Of a stretch of DNA of 64,000 nt, positions 18,383 through 30,592 are shown in pieces. Both the position numbers and the translations under genes were made by a program. A model generated the notes under the pieces. It did not search any database and had not been told where the DNA came from. It saw only the letters and a list, made by a program, of their open reading frames with translations. Source of the stretch: Posidonia oceanica. Taxonomy: Eukaryota; Streptophyta; Magnoliopsida; Alismatales; Posidoniaceae. The first letter of the stretch is position 1. Every line of letters starts with the position of its first letter. Where the stretch lies: positions 10,124,001-10,188,000 of the forward strand of contig JAZBRS010000049.1 in the NCBI GenBank assembly GCA_037176725.1, written 5' to 3'.

Positions 18383-19636
18383 CTAGCTGGTTCGGGCCTT
18401 CTTTGACTTCCCGGAGTCAGGGAACAGGGGGCCGCCTGGCGGGATTTCATTAATAGGCTAGAGGTCTTGCACCTCAGTCACGTACTCAGGGGTGCATCCT
18501 ATGCCTCTCGCAGCTGCGATGTCCGTTGATCGCACTCCATGATGCATCAGATTGGCCAGTTCCTTTGTTGCAGCAGTTGTACTGAGGGGATATGTTTGAA
18601 GGAGCTTAGGCACTGTGCTGTCAACGAAGGCGCCCTACTAGAAGCCAAACTGGCACATGACCCTGATAGGGTGGTATTCCACACCTGCAGTGAATCCTGG
18701 TAGCACAATCAGCCGCATGTCGCGTGTGCTGAAGAAGACAGTGAATGGTTCGGCCACGGAGAGGATGATACGCCAGGTTACTGCGTCATCCGTCAGCTCT
18801 GATAGCTTCTCGTATTCTTCTTTGGCGCTCTTGACTGTCTTGGCATGGCCGCTGTTGCAGTAGGCTTCAAAAACATGCACCTGGGGGCGCAGAAGGTCCA
18901 TCTCTAAGTGCGCGGCTAGCCACACCTGTATAAGTGCTCCGCAACCATGAAAGTGGCGGCAGCGATGTGAGATGCGGTCCAGCCCGCGATATGTTTCTGC
19001 CAGAACAACCGGCGCCAGGTCTATCTGCCGAGTCACCACAGCAAGTGCTATTTCTGCGATCTCGATGGCCACTGTCAGTCGACCATGAGTAAAGACTAGC
19101 TCGCCTAGGAAACGGGTGACAAATCCTCGGAGCCACAGCTCGTCTCCGAGTTCAGCGCGCTTTTCCATGATATCATCGAAGTATGCTAGGCGAAGCAGGG
19201 GTGTGGGCCCGCTGGTACAGATCAGTCTTCGTTGGCAGCTTCAAGTAGAGAGCCCAGTCAGCTAGCTCAGGACTGCAATGTATCCATCGCGCCTCATGAG
19301 GATAGGCGGTCCCATGATCTTGGAGAAGCCACAGATCCAGCGCACTTCTTCCAGTGTGGGTGTCAGTTCAGTTCTGCCAAAATGGAAGACATGATGCGTC
19401 GATTTCCAGAACCTTGCAGCGGCGCACAGAAGATGGCGGCTCACTTCTACATCAGTAGCCTTCAGCAGTTTGGTTGGAATGCCCCATAGGCGCAGCTTTT
19501 CGCAGTCATCTTTGGTAAGCTTGCCGATCCACTCTCGCAGGGTCTTAGAGCAGTGCACCGGGGTCACTAGAGTAGGGAAACCCATTGCGTAGACCGCAGA
19601 ATGCAGGCAGATGGCTGTTGCAAGATCTTCAGGTAC
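18383..19636 (-). pseudogene. Extra ORF of E3, plant mobile-domain/DUF7745-like
   Basis: Role unknown; it lies between integrase and the 3' UTR array, in the sense of gag-pol. Read from the N-terminus: VPEDLATAICLHSAV, MGFPTLVTPVH (19585), KLLKATDVEVSRHLL, ARFWKSTHHVFHFGRTELTPTLEEV, a stop region (~19262), ELVFTHGRLTVAIEIAEIAL, DLAPVVLAETYRGLDRI, HFHGCGALIQVWLAAHLEMDLL, WRIILSV, GVEYHPIRVM, and C-terminal PEYVTEVQDL and FPDSGKSKKARTS, ending at TAG 18383. The FW...F.FG...L.PTLEE and P..LAETYR...HGC..L...WL.AH patterns recall plant mobile-domain proteins of the DUF7745 kind; this is from memory. Internal stops (for example at 18638) make it broken, but the conserved C-terminus in E2 and E4 argues that it once encoded a protein. 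Confidence 0.65.
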
Positions 19637-19650
19637 CTGTTACCAAGACT
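19636..19650 (-). promoter_or_regulatory. Candidate 3' splice site before the extra ORF (E3)
   Basis: The minus strand reads ...CTTGGTAACAG|GTACCTGAAG. E2 has ...TGATTATAG|GTACCTAAGG at the same place, and homology to the ORF begins right after it. This would suit expression of the extra ORF from a spliced RNA. Inference only. Confidence 0.4.
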
Positions 19651-20661
19651 GTAGATTATCAGATTTCATACAGGCACATAATCACTGATTGAGAGCAGAT
19701 TCTGAAACTGGTAAAGCAGTTCAACATATTCAACAGTAAACATTTAGAACACATCAATTAAACACATATAAGTAGGGGGGATGTTGGTGATGTTTGGTGG
19801 CGGTGTAGAGAGGACAGGCTCCATGCCAAACTCTCAAGGACTTACACCTACTCTTTTCCTTTTTCTTATCTCTCTTGCTTCTATATAGGTGTGCAGGGCT
19901 CTCCCCATTCCTGTCTTGGAGACAAAGAGGACCTGGCTTGAATTTTGACTCTTCTCTGGGGTAGGTGAAAGGTGCGGGATTACTCTGCTTGCCTTTTTTT
20001 TTGGAGATGACTTTTGCTTTCTCTTTTTTCTTTTCTATCATTCTCTTTTTTTTCTATCATTCTTTTTTCTTTTTGTTGTTTTTCTTTCTCTTTCTTTTTT
20101 TTTTTTTTTTTTTTTCAGGCTTGTAGGTCCCCGCTATCCCTACCCTAGAGGAAATGGGTGCCTAGCTTCTGAGACATGGGGGCTAGGATCTTCGGGTGTG
20201 AACTTTGGCTTTCTCTTTCTTTCCTTTCTTGTGCATCCAGGCATAGACATGTGTTCCTTTCTGGCTAACGCCTAGCATTCTTCTAGGAGTGTAAGTCCTT
20301 AGGTGTTTGGGCATTTCGCCCGTGCTCACAGAGTGGTGGCTCCCTTACTAGTTAAGACATCTAAGTAGTGTCAAGTGAGGTCGGGAGACTCCTTCCAGAG
20401 CAGACAAGCACTTTCGATTTTCATCACTGGGCAATATGCAATGCATGATTTAAGAGGATGGCGATGATGATTATGAAAGGGATAAAGGATGGCATGTACA
20501 GGAATGCAGTGATAAAAATGCAGAAGATAGGGCAAAGCGATGCATGAAGATGTACAAGGGTGAAGATGGGGGAGATAGGATGAAAGAGGGACGGAAACGT
20601 GTAAGGGATGGGAGTACAAGAGGTGGGATGGAGAGGAAGAATTTGCAATGGTTGCTCCAGG
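19651..20661 (-). other. Spacer between integrase and extra ORF (E3)
   Basis: No conserved gene. It holds a homopurine/homopyrimidine tract (20030-20118; A/G-rich in the element's sense) and a lysine-rich frame (19754-20041) with a weakly matching frame in E2 (42823-43257), sharing phrases like SKKK...PF/SFT and FKPG/FAPG. The bias can come from A-rich DNA alone. Confidence 0.5.
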
Positions 20662-21899
20662 CTACTGATAGTACTTCTTGAGGTAACACAAGTTGGCCGG
20701 CTCGGACTGCTCGACTTGGTCCATGTCCTCAAGAGTTACAGCGCCGCCCGAGAAGATCTGTTTAACCATAAAGGGGCCACGCCAGTTAGGTCGGAATTTG
20801 CCTCGACCGTCGGGTAAATGGATGGCGTGCAGAACGAGATCTCCTGGCTGGAAGCTTCTGGGCTGGACTTTCTTCAAGAACGCTCTAGCCATCCGCTTCT
20901 GGTAACAGTGAGCATTGTGCATAGCTTGTAGTCTGTGCTCATCCATCAAATTCAGTTGGATGCAGCGGTCTTCGACCCATTCTGCCTCTTCCAACTCAGC
21001 TTCTCGTAGGATCCGTAGTGAGGGGATCTCTACTTCAATAGGTAACACTGCTTCTATGCCGTACACTAGAGAATATGGGGTGGCTCCTGTCGAGGTCTGG
21101 ATTGATGTCCTGTACGCCCAGAGCGCATGCGGGAGCTTGTCATGCCAATCCGTGTGGGTTTCTACCATCTTCTTCATGATTTTGACAATTATTTTGTAAA
21201 TAGACTCCACTGCTCTGTTCATCTGTGGCCGATAAGGCGAGGACCTGTGATGCTTGATCTTGAGACTCTATAGGTATTCCTCGGTTCTTTTGGCAATGAA
21301 GTTCGTGCCATTATCAGAGACGATGGAGTGCGGGACCCCATATCGGGCAAAGATATTGTTCCTGATAAACTTTTCTGTTGCCATAGCGGTGACTATCTTA
21401 TAAGAGGCTGCTTCCACCCACTTAGTAAAGTAGTTAATCGCTACCATGATGAAGTGATGACTGTTCGAAGCAGTAGGGTGTATGCGCCAATGACATCGAT
21501 CCCTCAGGTGGAGAAAGGCCATGGCGAAGACATGTTATGCAGCTATTGTGGGGGAGTCCTGATGAAGTTACCATGGATCTGGCAGTTGTGGCATTTACGC
21601 ACAAATCGACAGCAGTCCACTTCCATGGTTTGCCAGAAATATCCTTGGAGCATGATCTACTTGGCTAGGAGGACGCCGTTCATGAGCGGGCCACAGGTCC
21701 CTGCATGCACTTGAAGCATCAGTGTATCAGCCTTTGACTTGTTCAGGCAGCGTAATAGCATTTGATTATATGATCTTCTGTATAGCTACCCTGCCCCTAA
21801 CACATACTTCGACGCCAGACGCGCCAAAGTTCTCTTATCTGCTACTGTGGTGCCAGGCAGATGGCTGCCAGACTCCAGGAAAACTTTAATGTCATGATA
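20662..21899 (-). pseudogene. pol: Integrase of E3 (broken)
   Basis: Inserts the cDNA into the host genome. Parts: N-terminal zinc region with VHAG and CHNCQ (~21700-21590), where the second histidine is replaced (PLMN instead of the LHMN of E2); catalytic core with GIDVIG in a shifted frame (~21500), AINYFTKWVEA, SDNGTNF (~21310) and AVES (~21210), so all three D,D,E positions can be found but not in one frame; C-terminal part QPGDLVLHAIH, GKFRPNWRGPF and a YLKKYYQ end at TAG 20662. No chromodomain follows, as expected for the Tat lineage. Stops occur between 21222 and 21268 and before GIDVIG. Confidence 0.88.
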
Positions 21900-22400
21900 C
21901 TATGTCCGCTCCTTTGCTGAATCTACCTCCTCTATGTTCATGCAATGCGCGGGCTGCTCTATGCAGGTAACTGATACATCTACTGCACTGTCTTCAGGTA
22001 TACTGAGCCAGGATGCCAGGGTCGCTAGTGCGTCTACATACGCATTCCTTGCTCTGTTCATGTATGTGAAGCAGATGCTCCCAAATTCTTCTATTAGCTT
22101 CAGCAGGTGTTCGTGATATGGCACAAGTTTTGGATCTTTTGTCTTCCAGTCGCCATTCACTTGAGAGATCACCAGCATGGCATTGCCGTGCACATGCAGC
22201 TTCTGTGCCTTATGCTTGAGGGTGACTTTCAATCCCAGGATGCATGCATCATATTTCGCTTCATTGTTTGTGCATGTGAAAGTCAACTTCCTCGCAAAAG
22301 GAATCATCTGTCCCTAGGGCGTGGTCAGCACTGCGCCTACGACTCGGCCCTTCTTGTTGACAGTGCCATCAAAGTACAGCTGCCATTGCTCTTGGTCCTC
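21900..22400 (-). pseudogene. pol: Second (archaeal-type) RNase H of E3, catalytic residues lost
   Basis: Tat elements are known for an extra RNase H after the usual one. Seen here: LYFDGTVNKKG (~22370), TNNEAKYDACILGL (~22265), HGNAMLVISQVNGDW (~22180) and NRARNAYVDALATLAS (~22050). Compared with E2 (NNEAEY, HSDAML), the catalytic glutamate is now lysine and the second aspartate is asparagine; both are G-to-A changes in the coding strand. A stop separates the two halves at ~22314. Confidence 0.85.
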
Positions 22401-24120
22401 AGGGTCTTTCTCTTCAGAGTCCTCCATTACAAAAAGAATGTCCTCGTCAGGGAACTGCGTCTGGAGTGGCTGGTATTCAGGCAGAGGAAAATCAGCAAGG
22501 TGATCTGCCATGGCCTGGCCATTTATGGATTTCATTGTGACGAAGGTGATGTCGTACTGAGATAACAACACTTGCCACATGACACATCTGCCTACCATAG
22601 CCAGCTTCTGAAAGAGAAACTTGATAGGATCATGCCGGCACAAAAGCTGAATTGGGTATGCCATCATATAATGCCTTAGTTTCTGTGCAGCCTAGACAAG
22701 AGATAAGCAAGTCTTCTCTATTGGGCTGTATCTAGCCTCGCATTCGTTAAACTTCTTGCTTAGGTAATAAATGGCGCGCTCCTTCCTACCAGATTCCTCA
22801 TGTTGGCCCAAGACGGTGCCCATGGAATGCTGCGTGGTAGAAAGGTAGAGAAGCAAAGGTTTCCCTGGCATGGGAGGAACCAGGACAGGAGGTTTGATTA
22901 AAAGCTGCTTGATTTTATCAAATGCAGCCTGGCACTCCTCGCTCCAGTCAATTTGTGCATTCTTCTTCAGGAGCTTGAATATGGGTTCGCAGATGGGCGT
23001 AAGCTGTGCAATGAAGCGACTGATATACTGTAAATGCCCAAGTAGGCCTCGGACCTGCTTTTCAGTCCTAGGGGTGGCATGTCTACGATGGCTTTTGCTT
23101 TCATCGGGTCCACTTCAATCCCCCTCTGGCCAACATTGTAGCCCAGAAGTTTGCCAGATGATACCCCAAACACGCATTTACTAGAGTTAAGCCTCAGTTT
23201 GTATTTCCTCAAGCGGTCAAAGAGCTTCTTCAGGCAGGCAAGGTGATCCTCAGGCTCTTTGGTTTTGGCAATCATGTCGTTTACATAGACCTCCACTTCT
23301 TGTTGCATGAGGTCATGGAAAAGTGTAGTCATGGCCCTCTGATAGGTTGCGCCAGCATTCTTCAGCCCAAACGGCATAACTTGATAGCAGAAGACCCCCA
23401 GGGGGTGATGAATGAAGTCTTTTCCATATCTTCTTCTGCCATTTTGATTTGATTATAGCCAGAGAAGCCGTCCATAAAGGATAGCATCTTGTGGCCTGCA
23501 GTGTTGTCGACTAGGACATCAATATGAGGCAATGGGAAATCGTCCTTGGGACTCGCCTTGTTCAGGTCCCTGTAGTCGATACATATCCGGATTCGGCCAT
23601 CCTTCTTGGGCACTGGCACAATGTTCGCAAGCCACTTAGGGTAAAGAACGACCTTCAGAAAGTTGACATTGAGCTGCTTCATTATCTCTTCTTTGATCAT
23701 GAGCAGCCACTGTGGTCGCCATCTTTTTAGCTTTTGCTTTACTAGCTTGGCATTTAGATCCAAGGGTAGGTTGTGGACTACTATTTCGACATCGAGGCCA
23801 ACCATGTCTTCATAGCTCCAAGCAAAGACATCTGCATACTCCTTCAGAAATGCAATGAACTCTGTTCTGGCCTGGGGCGATAATAGGATGCTGATGTGAA
23901 CTTCTCTGGCTTCCTCGGCTGTGCCGATGTTAACAACCTCTGTCTCCTCTTCGACATGAAGATTGGGGCCTTCTGGATCGTCATCATAGGGCCAAAACTC
24001 GGGCGATGGTCCATCATTCTCATCCTCGCCTGCATCGTCTTCTTCTCCGTATGCAACAAGTTCCGAGAGGATCTCCTTTTCAAAGGTAGGGTTTGTTATG
24101 TCAAAGGAGTGTAGATGTTC
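22401..24120 (-). pseudogene. pol: Reverse transcriptase and first RNase H of E3 (broken, YVND)
   Basis: Copies element RNA to DNA. RT parts: FEKEILSELVAYGEEDD (~24070), EYADVFAWSYEDM (~23830), RICIDYRDLNKASPKDDFPLPHID (~23600), MDGFSGYNQI (~23480), then a 1-nt frameshift near 23399; MPFGLKNAGATYQR (23377), EVYVNDMIAKTKEPEDH (~23290; the first Asp of the YVDD pair is Asn), LRLNSSKCVFGV. A second frameshift near 23075 is shared with E2. The linked RNase H follows: QAAFDKIKQLL, LSTTQHSMG, LSKKFNECEARYSPIEK, HDPIKFLFQ and ADHLADFPLPEYQ (~22490). Confidence 0.92.
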
Positions 24121-24954
24121 TGCTTCTTGGCCCTGGTGACGTTTCAGGATGGTCACGCCTACTCGAGTGTTTCTGTATCCTTGATGCGCGACCTCTGTCC
24201 TGGCAACTTCCTCTGTCTGCTCTGTTGCTAATGACACTGCTGCTAACTCTGTTTCTGGCACTGCCACTGACTCTGCCACTGCTGGCTCTAGTGATTTAGC
24301 TGATTCTGTCACTGTCTGTACTACCGATGCTTCCCCCTCCATGCTCCTTCTTGCGGAGGGTATATCAGACTGGTGGCCAATCGGGGTATTGCTAGAGTGA
24401 GGCATGTGCTGCACCAACCACCTAGACCTGCCTTGTGGCTGCAAAGTTATCAGTTCATCTGGTCTAGTGGGGGCCACTGCCACCGAGTCTTCTTCAATGA
24501 CCATGATAGAGGCATGGTCCTTCTGTGGGGAGGGGTCCGTAGCCACGGCTTTCCCCTTCTTCATGGCCACCTGATATGCTGCCAGGTCCTCTGTTAATGA
24601 CATGAGCTGTTCCTGGTACAACAACTCTAAGTCTCCCATCCACGGGTCGACTTGGGCCTCGGCGGTCGCTCCTTCCTCCTCATCCGAGGGTGAGTTGACG
24701 TAGTAAGCGCCGGGGGCCTCTGGCTCTGGCTCGGCTGCTAGATGTACCACGGTTCTGGGTGCTTGCTTTGGCTGGCCTGCGGGCATGGTAGATTGCGACG
24801 GCCTGATCATTAGTGATCCAAACAGATTGGTCAGCAGCACTGCTGATGGGTGCGCTGCCAAAGTCACTGTCGCAGCTGGAGGGAAGGCGAAGCTGTTCTT
24901 CTAGGAGACCAATGGCTGGGAGGTTGTGTGGCTCGACAGGGCCTCTGGTTCTGG
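24121..24954 (-). pseudogene. Acidic variable linker between protease and RT (E3)
   Basis: Glu/Ala/Ser/Thr-rich sequence, e.g. AYYVNSPSDEEEGATAEAQ (~24700), ELLYQEQLMSLTEDL and RPDELITLQPQGRSRW, continuous with the RT frame from 24867. A stop at 24955 separates it from the protease frame, which is in the same phase. Ogre elements have an intron near this place; I could not define its borders here. Confidence 0.7.
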
Positions 24955-26500
24955 TTATGATGGTGACTGCACGGCCTTTGACGCCATGGGGGCCTGCCAC
25001 GAGAGTTGATCTTTTGAGGCAGGAGGATGTGTGCCTGACTGAGCCAGCGGCATTACTTGTGATGTGGCTACTAAAATGGGCCAAGTTGCGCTGCTGGCTG
25101 AACTCAGTGATTGACCCGCCAGAGAGGGTGACAGTTGTACTGTTGTGACTATGGCCGCGGGCGGACTGGCTAACTGTGCCTGAGCTGGTGTCTTTGACCT
25201 CAGAGTTGTTTGTGCTGGTGTCGGTGATGCTGACAAGATTGCAGGAAGATCAGAGACTTTCAAATTTACCAAAGGGTCTGCCAAATCTGCTGCTTTATGA
25301 TCTGTGGAGGGAAGGGCCAGACAAACTGACCGAGATGCTACCGAGCCGAGCTGGATTTCGCTGCAGGTCCGGGCTGCCCCTACTGTGCCAGACTGCTCCT
25401 CATCTGAGTAGTAGTCCTCAATGCAGACCCAGTCTTCTCCCGGCAACGAAGGGCTTTGGCATTGCTCCGACTGCACTACGGCTTGAACTGCGCTTGAACC
25501 CAGGATACTTGCACTGGTGAAGTTAGCGAGGTCCCGGGAGATGATCATTCTTTGATTCTTCGGCTGTGGGCGCTTACTTTCATCCACTTGCGGGTCGTAT
25601 CCAAGACCCTCATTGTCTCTTCGCTCCTCTGCCATGATCGGCTCAGCGATTCCCTGGTCGTATCGCCCGAGCGGCGTCCCCTTGATGTAACCCCACCTAT
25701 GACAGACGTTCTCGACCATCTGAAAAGGGTTATTGTGAACGGCCAAGGAGTTGACACACTCAAGATCTGGTAAAAAGTTAACTGACTCGCACCGATTAAT
25801 GCGGTATAAAGCATTAGAGAGTTTAGGATCAAAAGGGACAGTCTGTGAAGAGACAGAGGAGACTGCCTTGATCCGCTCCTTCTCAAAATTCTCCGCCATA
25901 ACAATGATGATATCGTCGCCTCGACGGAACTTGATCATGCGATAGAGGGTCGAGGGGATAACCTGATGCTTGTGGAGGCAAGGGCGCCCAAGCAGAAAGT
26001 TGAAATTAGGCTCCAAGTCAACGACGTAGAATTCCACATCGAATGTGACCGGACCGATGATAAGAGGAATAATCAAAATCCCAAGAGCGTCATGGTGGGT
26101 ATTATCAAAAGCTGTCATTCCCTTTACAGCCGGAGTAATGTCCTCGGCCTTGAATCCGAGCTTAGTTGCTGTTCGCAAGGGACAGACATTAAGGTCTGAC
26201 CCATTATCGACTAGCGCAAGGGGAATGCGAAAGTTCTTGAATTGTACCGTGACAAACAAGGGTTGGTTATGATTAATCCCCACCGGAGGTAACTCATCAC
26301 TCATGAAAGTGATGACCTAGGGCTCCACAATCATTCCGACCATGCTTTCCAAGGTGGCAGGTTCTATGGCTTGGGACACATGGGCAGCTTGGAACACGCG
26401 AAGAAAAGCCTCGCGGTGTTCGGCAGAGGTGTGTATCAGGTCCCAAATGGATATGTCGGCTTTAACCTTTTTGAGTTGGGAAGTAATGTTGACCTTGGGC
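24955..26500 (-). pseudogene. pol: Aspartic protease region of E3
   Basis: Processes the polyprotein. The frame from 26304 reads MSDELPPVGINHNQPLFVTV, then LVDNGSDLNVCP at residues ~31-42: the D-N-G-S version of the retropepsin active site usual in Tat elements. VVDLEPNFNFLLGRPCLHKH (~25990) and YRMIKFRRGDD follow, then a long tail with WVCIEDYYSDEE (~25410). Upstream, 26305-26500 continues the frame but carries a TAG at ~26319 where E2 has a sense codon. Confidence 0.85.
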
Positions 26501-29400
26501 TAGCCCTTTTTGGTGGTAGGAAGTGTGGCTTTGGGGACAGGTTTAGCTATGGTGGATACAAGAGGTTGGCCTGATGGTGGCAGGGTTGTAGGTTGGCCTA
26601 AGGGAAGAGGTGCTGCAGGTTCTGGATGGCTAGGTCTAGCCACTGGTGCTGGGGGTTTGTAGGCCCTCCCCGATTGCGTCACTTCCGCACACATTTCTGT
26701 GGCGTAGCTGTAAGGTACGCGATGGGTGTCCCGGGTTAGGTTGATAACCACGGGAGCGCGTGCAGCGAGCACGAGAGGGGCTACAGGGGTGCCTATTGGT
26801 TGAGGGAGGTATGGGCAAGGGGGTTGTTGGGAAAGCAAAGGGGGTGGAGGCTGAGGTCTTCCTAACAGGTGTACGGGAGACCCTAGCTGAGGCCTGCCTA
26901 GGAGATGTACTGGGGATGCTGGCTGCGGGTTACCTAGTAGGTGTACTGGGGCTTGGGCCCGAGGAAGCATGGTGGCTGGTGTAGAAGAATACTCCAGCCT
27001 GGCGCACGGTCAGATCATATGAACGCCCGACTCGGAGCCAGTGACAGCCGCAAGATAAAGGGAGACTTGAAAGGGAGTAGAAACATCATGGATAAGTTCA
27101 GAAGGGTCTACCACAGATGTGGGAGATCCGGAAGGGAAAAGAGAATGGATTCCTGAGGTCCTTGCGCCTCCCTAATAGGAGTGCTCCGGCAGGGACTGGC
27201 AGACAATATTAGCTGGGGCAGATGCTGATGCAGATGCATGAGGTGGTGTAGAAGTGGATGCCTCGTGCGTGTCGATCACAATCGTTCCCGATTCGATCAA
27301 GTCCTGGATAGCATTCCGGAGGGTGTAGCAATTATCCGTCGAATGCCCGACGCTTCGATGGAAATTGCAGAAAAGGTTCACCTTAAACCAATGCGGTAGT
27401 GGGTTTGGTGGCGGACAAACCTCCGAAAACTTCAGGAGCGACGCAACCTTCGGGAGGACGGCATTTAGCAGTTCCACCAGTGGGGCGAACTTCCGCTTCT
27501 CAATGGGTGGCCGTCTCTGCCTTTGAAATTGTCCTTGCTGAACTGGTACGGCAGGATAGACCGGTCGAGCGGTGGTAGTGATTTGTGGTGTGGGGTGTGC
27601 CCTAGGTGCAGGTGTGTAAAAGATCTGAGGAGGGGGCAGGCCGAGACGCTAGATGAACAGGCGCAGTAGGAGAGTCGACGTATGCAACAACGGGTTTCGG
27701 CGGATCCTTCTTCTTGGGACGATTGTTGTTGCTACTGCTATTGTTGTTGGTGGTGGTGGTGCTGCTGTTACTGCTGGCGGGGGCCTGCTTGGCAAGCACA
27801 GAGAGTGCGGGGAAGTTGCCACTGCGCAACGAACTCTCTACGCGAGTGCCAGCTCAGATCAGTGCAGTGAAGGTCGTGACGGGTTGGATGCTAAGCAGAG
27901 CTCCGGTGGATGGCTGCGCTCCTTTAATAACGATCTCGATAGACTCCTCGTCAGAGGGCCTATCTCGAACCTGTGAAGCAAGGGCGCACCAGCGACCGAC
28001 GTACTCCCCGAACGGCTCGCTAGGATTCTGCTTGGTTGCGACCAGGTCCGCGCGCTTTGGAACCAGGTCGAGGTTAAAGGAATATTGTTCCAGGAACACC
28101 TGGCTTAAGTCGTTCCAAGTCTTGATCACAGTCATGTCAAGTGACGTGAACCACTTGAGGGTTGGACCAGACAGACTCTTTTGGAACGGGCGGATCAGTA
28201 ACCTCTCGTCAGCCTGAAGCTGGGCGAGATCACCGCAATCTGCCATCAGATGGGATATGGGGTAGCCCCTACCATCATATTTCTCAAAGTCCGTGATCTT
28301 GAACTTTGGTGGGAGTACCGCCTTTGGGAAATAGCAGAGGTCCCGGAACTGGTAGGTCTAGTGGTCTGTACCCTGCACTAGACGTAGTGCTTTCTCCAGA
28401 ACATCCATCCTATTATTGATGGGGTCCAGACTAATTGCCAGAGGTGATGGGGCAGCGGGGGCAGGGACCACATATGCCGATTGGGTCGCACCAAGGTACT
28501 CCTCCGGATCCACCATCACATCGCTTGGTGATGTAATATGATGGCTGGCATACCCGTGCTATGGTGGAGTGTAAGAGGGAATGCATGCTGAGTTTTGAAC
28601 CTAATGTAAGGGAGGTGGATAGATGATATGCTGTGCAGTGGGTGCAGAATGCTGGAGCAGCAGCGGCCGCACCGGTGCGGTGCCGGGCGACAGGCCTGCG
28701 GGGTACTGTGCTCCAACCAGTCCGAAGGACTGGCCACCAGGTGGTGGAGGTGCATGCTGTGTGTGGTGTTGTGCAGATGCAAGAGGCGCGATACGTGCCC
28801 CCACCGTCAGAACTGTGAGCAGTTGAGACGATGGTCTAGGCGGTAGTATAGAATGAAATGCATGATATGCGGGAGCAGGCCGCACAGGAATCTCAGGACC
28901 AGCAGGAAAGAAAGAAGGGCGGACTGATAGAGCCATACCCTGCAGCTGCTAGATAGTGTCCATCAGATGCTGGTACTGCTCTTCAGGTGTCCCATCAGTG
29001 GGAACGCTGAATTGCAGCACCGGCGAGGGGCTAGAGCCAAGAGGTCCAGACTGTCCAGAAGATTGGAGTCCTATGGCGAGAGTCGCAGCAGCAGCAGAAG
29101 GGGTGTCAAAAGTGACGTATCTCTGAGAAGGTGGGGTCAGAGGCGCCTCCGGAATGCGAGTGGTGGTCATCAAGATAGACTCGATGACCGGATCTAGAGG
29201 AGCGAACGTCTGCCAATGTCCCACAACATACTGGGGTGCCCTAGGAGATAGAGGGGGAAACCCTGGTGTCACAAGGGGCACAGAAGGGTTGGAAGCGGGA
29301 GTCGAAGGGACCGAAGCGAAAACTGCCTCCGAGGCAAGGGTAAGCAGGGGTTCGATGGTGCGCTGGCCATTACTGATCGAGAGCGAGTCAAAATAGGGCT
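26501..29400 (-). pseudogene. gag: gag of E3 with proline-rich C-terminal linker (broken)
   Basis: The capsid-like core is at 28246-27854: LLIRPFQKSLSGPTLKWFTSLD, FLEQYSFNLDLVPKR, PFGEYVGRWCALASQ. The N-terminal Pro/Gln/Ser-rich part (29281-28601) has one stop at ~28946. An Asn/Ser/Thr run (TTTTNNNSSSNNN, ~27750) follows the core. A frameshift lies between 27602 and 27477; then LFCNFHRSVGHSTDNCYTLRNAIQDLIESGTI (~27370) gives a C-x2-H-x4-H-x4-C knuckle. The linker 26970-26501 has three PVHLLGxPQ repeats, a small internal expansion absent from E2. The initiating codon is uncertain because the 5' end (~29370-29400) is mutated. Confidence 0.87.
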
Positions 29401-30592
29401 ACGACGAGCAGAAAGCGAATGAGTTCTACGAGGAGCTATGTTCGCAAAAGCGAACAGCTCAGAAGGAGATGGTCGAGCATAGGTGTCTCAGTAGAGGTGT
29501 CAGTAAGGGGAGGAACTCGAGCTCCAGCTAGGGATCTTGCTCACTGAACTCTGTGAAGGACACAACAGAAATTGGGATTAGAAACAGAAAATGAAATGTA
29601 AATGCATTAAGTTGTGGCATGAATGACGTGTATGCTTTCTAGCATGCTCTCTCTCACCAATCTAGTGTTTCCTAGCAGGTAGTCTACTTCGGATACCCAC
29701 AAGTGTACAGGTCACCAACTCAGGTCAGAAAAGTAGGTCCCTTGTCTAACTCCTGGCCCAAAGCTCAGGTAATAACAGGGTAGTGCGTTGGTGGCCTCGA
29801 CCCCGCCGAAGCGTGGGTAGTACCCTCCACTAGCACCGACACGACCCCTGACAAGGGGGACAGACCGACCGACTTACGCCATGCCAAAGCATCGAAGCAA
29901 GAGGCCGGGACCATCCTTCGCAGACTGATAGGTGGACTCAGATGAGAAGATGCATGCCCTATATGATGCTTTATGCAAATGATTAAAGTCTTTTATCTTG
30001 CGCATTTTATTAACTCAAGGGGATGCAAGTGTGTTGATGGCTCTAGTTGATCCTAGATTTTATTTTTACTTGCCATTTTTAATTAGCTGTGGGGGAAGCA
30101 ATCAGTCTCTAATTGTCCTTAGGCTTAATGCAAAAAGGGGAAGAAAATCACCCAAGCATGGCAAGCAAACAACATACATTACAGCAAAAGGCATGTTCAT
30201 GGCATGTGCTAGTGTTGTGGACATTCTTAGTGAAAGTAGAAAGCAATCAACACAATCAAAAGGCAGGTAAGGCATAGCATGTGCATCAGTGTAGTAACAT
30301 AGCATACTTGTGTAAAATAAAACAACCATCAGACAAAAGGCATGAATTAAAGCAATAATCACGCAAGCATGGCAATGGAATGCTGGAATAAAGGAAGTAC
30401 TTGAATTAAAGCAGCGAATAAAGCAGATAAAGTAAATAAATGCTGAGATAACAATTAAAGAGCAGTGTGATAAGTAAATGAAGAAGGCAATTAAAGGGAA
30501 CTAAGCAAGCAGACAAAGCAGACAAAGGCACAAAGGCAAACAAAGATGCAAAATGCAAGTGAGCGAAAACCAAAACGAAAGCCAGAGTCTAG
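29401..30592 (-). promoter_or_regulatory. Untranslated leader of E3
   Basis: About 1.2 kb between PBS and gag with no credible ORF. The part 29690-29960 is the conserved leader block (GGTAGTACCCTCCACTAG..., ACTTACGCCATGCCAAAGC, GTGGACTCAGATGAGAAGATGCATG). The PBS-proximal part is rich in AAAGCAAGCA words. Confidence 0.6.
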
